A stretch of 9,599 bases of DNA from the NCBI GenBank assembly GCA_047614245.1, contig JBLHIC010000089.1, positions 1 through 9,599 on the forward strand. The letters are read 5' to 3'. The position numbers and the translations under genes were made by a program. Shown piece by piece: positions 5,954 to 9,599 of this stretch. Source of the stretch: Ulvibacter sp047614245. GTDB lineage: Bacteria; Bacteroidota; Bacteroidia; Flavobacteriales; Flavobacteriaceae. The notes beneath the pieces are model-generated. The model saw only the letters and a list, made by a program, of their open reading frames with translations. It was not told the origin of the DNA and ran no database searches. Each line of letters opens with the position of its first letter. Position 1 is the first letter of the stretch.

Positions 5954-7507
5954 ATGTCAACTGTTGCAACTGCATTTGGAATTGAAGATGCATTAAAAAA
6001 ATTAGGTATAAAAGAATTAAATCCTGGAACTTCAACAGGTAATAAGTGGTTTTCAAGCGAGAATACTATATCGTCATATTCTCCAGTAGATGGAAATTTA
6101 ATTGGGAAAGTTACTACAACAACAAAAGAAGAATACGAAAAAGTGATGGAGGCTGCGACTTCGGCTTTTAAAACTTTTAGAGCTATTCCTGCGCCACAGC
6201 GTGGCGAAATTGTACGTCAGTTTGGAAATAAATTAAGAGAATTAAAAGAACCACTCGGCCAACTTGTATCTTACGAAATGGGTAAATCATTGCAAGAAGG
6301 TTATGGCGAAGTTCAGGAAATGATCGATATCTGTGATTTTGCTGTTGGCTTATCAAGACAATTAAACGGCCAGACGATTCCTTCTGAACGACCAGGTCAT
6401 GTTATGAGAGAGCAATGGCATTCATTGGGCGTAGTTGGAATAATATCAGCGTTTAACTTTCCAGTTGCTGTTTGGGCTTGGAATACGGCTCTTGCTTGGG
6501 TTTGCGGTGATGTTTGTGTTTGGAAAGGTTCGGAAAAAGCTCCTCTTTGCACAGTAGCTTGTCAAAATATTATTGCAGGCGTATTAAAAGATAATAATCT
6601 TCCTGAGGGAATCTCCTGTATTATTAATGGCGATTATAAAGTAGGTGAAATGATGACTACCGATACTCGAATTCCTCTTGTTTCTGCAACTGGTTCAACC
6701 AGAATGGGTAGAATTGTTGGTGCAACAGTAGCCGAGCGTTTTGGAAAATCATTATTGGAATTAGGTGGAAACAATGCAATCATTATTACGCCAACAGCCG
6801 ATTTAAAAGTAGTAGTACCAGGTGCAGTTTTTGGTGCCGTTGGGACTGCGGGACAACGTTGTACTTCAACAAGAAGACTTATTATTCATGAAACTGTTTA
6901 CGATAAAGTGAGAGACGCTATCGTTGGGGCTTACAAACAAATTAAAATTGGTAATCCTTTAGATGAAACAAAACATGTTGGACCTCTTATTGATAAAGAT
7001 GCTGTAAATGCGTATTTATCAGCAATTGAAAATGCAAAGGCTGAAGGTGGAAATGTATTGGTTGAAGGAGGCGTTTTAGAAGGGGAAGGTTTTGAAAGTG
7101 GATGCTATGTGAGACCCGCTATAATAGAAGCCGAGAACAATTATGAAATAGTACAACACGAGACTTTTGCTCCCATCTTATATTTGATGAAATATTCAGG
7201 GGAAATCGAAGATGCCATTGAGTTGCAAAATGGTGTCGTTCAAGGATTATCTTCAGCAGTTATGACAAATGAAATGAAAGAGGCAGAGAAATTCTTGTCA
7301 TATGCTGGATCAGATTGTGGGATTGCAAATGTAAATATTGGTACTTCTGGGGCGGAAATTGGAGGCGCTTTTGGTGGTGAAAAAGAAACCGGTGGCGGGA
7401 GAGAGTCAGGATCTGATGCTTGGAAAGTATATATGCGTAGACAAACAAATACCGTAAATTATTCAGATGAATTGCCTTTGGCACAAGGGATTAAATTCGA
7501 TTTGTAG
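5954..7507 (+). CDS. ALDH7-family aldehyde dehydrogenase (alpha-aminoadipic semialdehyde dehydrogenase type)
   Basis: The 517-aa NAD-dependent enzyme is very like human ALDH7A1 (antiquitin) and bacterial AmaB/Pcd, which oxidise alpha-aminoadipic semialdehyde (in equilibrium with piperideine-6-carboxylate) in lysine breakdown. Seen in order are GYGEVQEMIDICDFAVGLSR (117-136), the oxyanion Asn168 in FNFP, GSTRMG for NAD (247-252), general base Glu269 in LLELGGNN, nucleophile Cys303 in GTAGQRCTS with Arg302 beside it (the aminoadipate-anchoring Arg of the family), and GAEIGGAFGGEKETGGGRESGSDAWK near 466-491. I chose ATG 5954 (MSTVATAFG); a TTG at 5933 is open but lies at the expected transcript start. 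It is 105 bp after the dioxygenase and ends at a strong terminator. A role in 2-aminomuconate semialdehyde oxidation is possible from context but less likely by family. Confidence 0.95.
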   Translation: MSTVATAFGIEDALKKLGIKELNPGTSTGNKWFSSENTISSYSPVDGNLIGKVTTTTKEEYEKVMEAATSAFKTFRAIPAPQRGEIVRQFGNKLRELKEPLGQLVSYEMGKSLQEGYGEVQEMIDICDFAVGLSRQLNGQTIPSERPGHVMREQWHSLGVVGIISAFNFPVAVWAWNTALAWVCGDVCVWKGSEKAPLCTVACQNIIAGVLKDNNLPEGISCIINGDYKVGEMMTTDTRIPLVSATGSTRMGRIVGATVAERFGKSLLELGGNNAIIITPTADLKVVVPGAVFGAVGTAGQRCTSTRRLIIHETVYDKVRDAIVGAYKQIKIGNPLDETKHVGPLIDKDAVNAYLSAIENAKAEGGNVLVEGGVLEGEGFESGCYVRPAIIEAENNYEIVQHETFAPILYLMKYSGEIEDAIELQNGVVQGLSSAVMTNEMKEAEKFLSYAGSDCGIANVNIGTSGAEIGGAFGGEKETGGGRESGSDAWKVYMRRQTNTVNYSDELPLAQGIKFDL

Positions 7508-7530
7508 TATTTCAGTATATTATAAAATGT

Positions 7531-7567
7531 AAAAACCGTTTTAAGTGTATGCTTAAAACGGTTTTTT
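7531..7567. terminator. Bidirectional intrinsic terminator between ALDH and desaturase
   Basis: A perfect 15-bp stem (AAAAACCGTTTTAAG at 7531-7545 with CTTAAAACGGTTTTT at 7552-7566) has a 6-base loop TGTATG and six T's on the plus strand (7562-7567). The A-run at 7531-7535 gives a T-run on the minus strand too. It lies 24 bp after the ALDH stop and 78 bp after the desaturase stop, so it can end both convergent transcripts. Confidence 0.93.
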
Positions 7568-7637
7568 ATTTATACCAAATTAATTTTTAATACGGCATTT
7601 GAATATTAAATTGGGATTACTTATATTCTCTTTCGAA

Positions 7638-7656
7638 GGAATTATTAAATAATTCC
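7638..7656. repeat. 19-bp palindrome over the desaturase stop codon
   Basis: GGAATTATT, a central base, and AATAATTCC form an exact palindrome whose centre is within the TAA of the desaturase gene (7645-7647). It is AT-rich, has almost no loop and no T-run after it, so it is at best a weak 3'-end structure. Confidence 0.35.
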
Positions 7657-8634
7657 ATTTGGAGATACCCATTTAAACTGGGCGATATCTTGAGGAATTT
7701 TAACCCTTTCTGCGATTCTTGACATACGTCCTGGTAAAGCCATCAAGTAATCACGGGCTTTTTCTGCCTCATCAGTAAGGGACGTCATTTTACCAATGCC
7801 CCAGTGCGCGTTTAATTTTTCCATGATATCGATATAGTCGAATGTAGTATATACGCCTAGTCGCTGCCCAGCATTCGAAAAATTATCGAATGCAGAAGAA
7901 ATTTCTTGACCAGATTCGCGTAAAAAATGAGCTGGCATCACAATTTTCTTCTTCATCATATCCTGAAAGGCCAACATCATTTCACTTGGGTCGTATTCGA
8001 AAATTATTTTTACAAACTCACGATAAGCCAAGTGATGTCGCATTTCGTCTCCGGCAATAAGATTACACATTTTCGCTAACATTTTATTGTTCTTCTCCTT
8101 TGCAAGAAGTCCCACTCGTCGATGCGAAATATTAGTTGCTAACTCTTGAAAACTCGTGTAGATAAAATTTCGGTATGGATCTCTTCCCGTTCCTATATCA
8201 AAGCCATCACTTATTAAATATTGTGTTGTTTTTTCAATTTCTCTCATATCTACCCGTCCTGATAGGTATAAATATTTATTTAAAGTATCACCATGTCGAT
8301 TTTCTTCTCCCGTCCAGTGTCGAATCCATTTAGACCAACCAGTAGGTTTTCCTTGGTTTACACCTTCCATATCCATAAGCCAGGATTCGTAGGTCGGCAA
8401 CGCCTCTTCTGTAATCATATCTCCTACTAATACCACCCAAAAATCATAGCCTAGTTCCTTAGCTTCTTCTCGTAGTTCTAGGATTCCATCATTATAATTT
8501 TCATGCTGTAAATTCGGTAATAAATCAGTTGGTTGCCAAACATCTTCAATGGGAATCAGATATTTATCTACAAAACTATCGATCGATTTCTCAACAGTTT
8601 TCATTACTTCTAATCTAATGTTTTCTAATGCCAT
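7645..8634 (-). CDS. Soluble acyl-ACP desaturase (ferritin-like diiron)
   Basis: The 329-aa cytoplasmic enzyme inserts a cis double bond into acyl-ACP, as the plant stearoyl-ACP 9-desaturase does, using O2 and electrons from ferredoxin. All six diiron ligands of the castor enzyme have matches at the same spacing: Glu76 (TEEALPTY), Glu111 and His114 (WTGEENRHG), Glu164 (FQELATNISH), Glu197 and His200 (GDEMRHH). Plant-like stretches NKYLYLSGRVDM and AGQRLGVYTTFDYIDI are also seen. The start is ATG 8634 (MALENIRLEVM). The longer frame from TTG 8673 is rejected because that TTG is part of the -7 element. The gene is convergent with ALDH and 73 bp downstream of the phosphatase gene, with its own promoter. 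It likely sets membrane fluidity. The double-bond position cannot be read from the sequence. Confidence 0.95.
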   Translation of the reverse strand: MALENIRLEVMKTVEKSIDSFVDKYLIPIEDVWQPTDLLPNLQHENYNDGILELREEAKELGYDFWVVLVGDMITEEALPTYESWLMDMEGVNQGKPTGWSKWIRHWTGEENRHGDTLNKYLYLSGRVDMREIEKTTQYLISDGFDIGTGRDPYRNFIYTSFQELATNISHRRVGLLAKEKNNKMLAKMCNLIAGDEMRHHLAYREFVKIIFEYDPSEMMLAFQDMMKKKIVMPAHFLRESGQEISSAFDNFSNAGQRLGVYTTFDYIDIMEKLNAHWGIGKMTSLTDEAEKARDYLMALPGRMSRIAERVKIPQDIAQFKWVSPNGII

Positions 8635-8670
8635 AGTCTTATAGGGATTTGCGTCAATGGATGAAGCAAT

Positions 8671-8678
8671 CAAAGATA
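8671..8678 (-). promoter_or_regulatory. -7 element of the desaturase promoter
   Basis: The minus strand reads TATCTTTG here, an exact TAnnTTTG match. The -33 region is poor (TTTTAG about 21 bp upstream). Transcription would begin near 8664, about 30 nt before ATG 8634. It shows that the desaturase is not dependent on the upstream phosphatase transcript. Confidence 0.6.
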
Positions 8679-8707
8679 AGCAGAACTGTAGTCTTCTAAC
8701 CTAAAAT

Positions 8708-9439
8708 CTATTTATTTCTTCCCTCTTCGCCGGGGTATAACCTCCAAACTGGATCACTCTGCCAAACTTCTTTTGAGTTTACCTCAATAATTGATAAGGG
8801 ACCTTCAAAGGCAGCTCCAGTATCTATATTCCAGACGTTTGCATAATTTACAGGAACTGTTTTACCTATTCGTGTAACAGGAGTGTGACCTATAAATATC
8901 TCACTAAAAAGCAGGAGCCGTTTTGGATAATGACTATCCGTTAAAGAAAGTAAAGGGTCTAAGCTACAAGCCATTTCCCATAATGTTCGGTCCCAATAGA
9001 CACTGTTTTTAAAATATTCGTGCGCTGGCCCGTGTAAGTTTGTAAACCCAGCATGCAGGTATAATCTGTTTTCAGAATCGATATAATAATTCTGTAGTTC
9101 TTCATAAAACTGAAGGTGCCTTTTTATATCTTCTTCGGAAAGATTTGCATAGCTTTTTCTGCTTGACTCTCCTCCGTGAGCAAGCCACATGGGATTGTTG
9201 TTTTTATTCTTCAGAAAATTATATACCAGCTCATCATGATTTCCGCGTAATAGAATACAGTTGTTCTTTTCTGAAAAATCGATTAGAAAATCAACTGTTT
9301 CTGAAGCCTCGCTCCAACCATCGACATAATCACCTAAAAATATATATAGATTATCTGAAGCTTTCGGAACTAAACCTAAAACCTGTTTTAAAGCTCGAAA
9401 ACCACTGTGAATATCTCCAATTACGTATGTTTTATGCAT
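8708..9439 (-). CDS. Calcineurin-like metallophosphoesterase (bacterial PPP-type Ser/Thr phosphatase)
   Basis: The 243-aa protein has the complete two-metal signature of the phosphoprotein phosphatase family: GDIHSG (Asp9, His11), GDYVDG (Asp37, Asp40), GNHDE (Asn67, His68), LHAGF (His129), GHTP (His185) and NIDTGAAFEGP (about 204-213). It has no signal peptide or membrane segment, so it acts in the cytoplasm. The layout resembles PrpA/PrpE and ApaH-like enzymes, which remove phosphate from proteins or cleave dinucleoside polyphosphates; the substrate cannot be told. Length is normal for the family. The start ATG lies inside the last codons of the upstream gene (8-nt overlap), which implies translational coupling. 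It is followed by the separately promoted desaturase gene. Confidence 0.92.
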   Translation of the reverse strand: MHKTYVIGDIHSGFRALKQVLGLVPKASDNLYIFLGDYVDGWSEASETVDFLIDFSEKNNCILLRGNHDELVYNFLKNKNNNPMWLAHGGESSRKSYANLSEEDIKRHLQFYEELQNYYIDSENRLYLHAGFTNLHGPAHEYFKNSVYWDRTLWEMACSLDPLLSLTDSHYPKRLLLFSEIFIGHTPVTRIGKTVPVNYANVWNIDTGAAFEGPLSIIEVNSKEVWQSDPVWRLYPGEEGRNK

Positions 9440-9599
9440 TTTGAGAAACTAAGGTTATAATTAAAATTACCAGAATAATCGCCATAATAAACAAGAAAAT
9501 CTTCCAGAAAGAGTAGGGTCTTTTTCCTGAAATCGCAGCTGTTTGACCATTCACGAAGAAGTTGTATCGCTTCTTATTGAACAAATATGCACTTATATA
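9432..9599 (-). CDS. C-terminus of a small membrane-anchored protein of unknown function
   Basis: The last 55 residues of a gene running in from beyond the window end are visible and stop at TAA 9432-9434. The sequence begins with a basic, aromatic stretch (FNKKRYNFFVNGQ), then SGKRPYSFWK, and ends with one hydrophobic helix of about 20 residues (IFLFIMAIILVILIITLVSQ) followed by only two residues. This gives a C-terminal membrane anchor with the bulk of the protein on the cytoplasmic side, judged by the positive charges before the helix. I do not recognise the family. Its stop overlaps the phosphatase start by 8 nt, so the two are expected to be made together and the phosphatase may act on or near it. 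Confidence 0.65.
   Translation of the reverse strand, partial: YISAYLFNKKRYNFFVNGQTAAISGKRPYSFWKIFLFIMAIILVILIITLVSQNA

Noticed and set aside
9145..9444. 99-aa plus-strand open frame opposite the phosphatase
   Set aside because: It is a shadow of the phosphatase gene, with no recognisable domain or promoter.

Overview
The window looks like chromosomal DNA of a low-GC marine-type member of the Flavobacteriia (Bacteroidetes). The evidence is direct but indirect as to species. There are three lipoprotein signal peptides, one with the Bacteroidetes surface-export motif after the cysteine. Several promoters match the Bacteroidetes TAnnTTTG -7 element, and useful Shine-Dalgarno sites are absent. 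A TGTCACATCGAG-type intergenic repeat of the kind seen in flavobacterial genomes is also present. No phage, plasmid, transposon, CRISPR or RNA gene is visible.

Left part (1-4535, all minus strand). Reading in the direction of transcription, the genes are a lipoprotein isoaspartyl peptidase/asparaginase (3474-4535), a decayed gene (3034-3437), a 769-aa GH20 beta-N-acetylhexosaminidase lipoprotein (699-3008) and cutC (cut by the window start). Spacing of 25-36 bp between the first three suggests one transcript. The GH20 enzyme and the asparaginase-like hydrolase would fit breakdown of glycans and peptides in the envelope. The 274-bp gap between GH20 and cutC holds four in-register copies of a 42-bp hairpin-forming tandem repeat.

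The decayed gene is the oddest coding object. Its first part is an antibiotic-biosynthesis-monooxygenase (ABM) domain that loses frame at a run of five A's. In the restored frame it runs into about 50 residues that resemble the C-terminal domain of penicillin-binding protein 1C, so it appears to be the scar of a deletion that fused two genes.

Middle part (4674-7567, plus strand). A well-formed promoter precedes a CAP-domain lipoprotein (4741-5244). Next is 3-hydroxyanthranilate 3,4-dioxygenase (5312-5848) of the kynurenine pathway. An ALDH7-family aldehyde dehydrogenase (5954-7507) follows with its own promoter and a strong bidirectional terminator. A perfect 14-bp inverted repeat ends on the A of the dioxygenase start codon and may regulate it.

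Right part (7645-9599, minus strand). A soluble diiron acyl-ACP desaturase has its own promoter. Upstream of it, a calcineurin-like phosphatase overlaps by 8 nt the end of a gene for a small C-terminally membrane-anchored protein that is cut by the window end.

Overall this is mostly ordinary metabolic sequence. I see no convincing new multi-gene system. The items most worth a second look are the ABM/PBP1C scar, the start-codon hairpin of the dioxygenase and the 42-bp repeat array.
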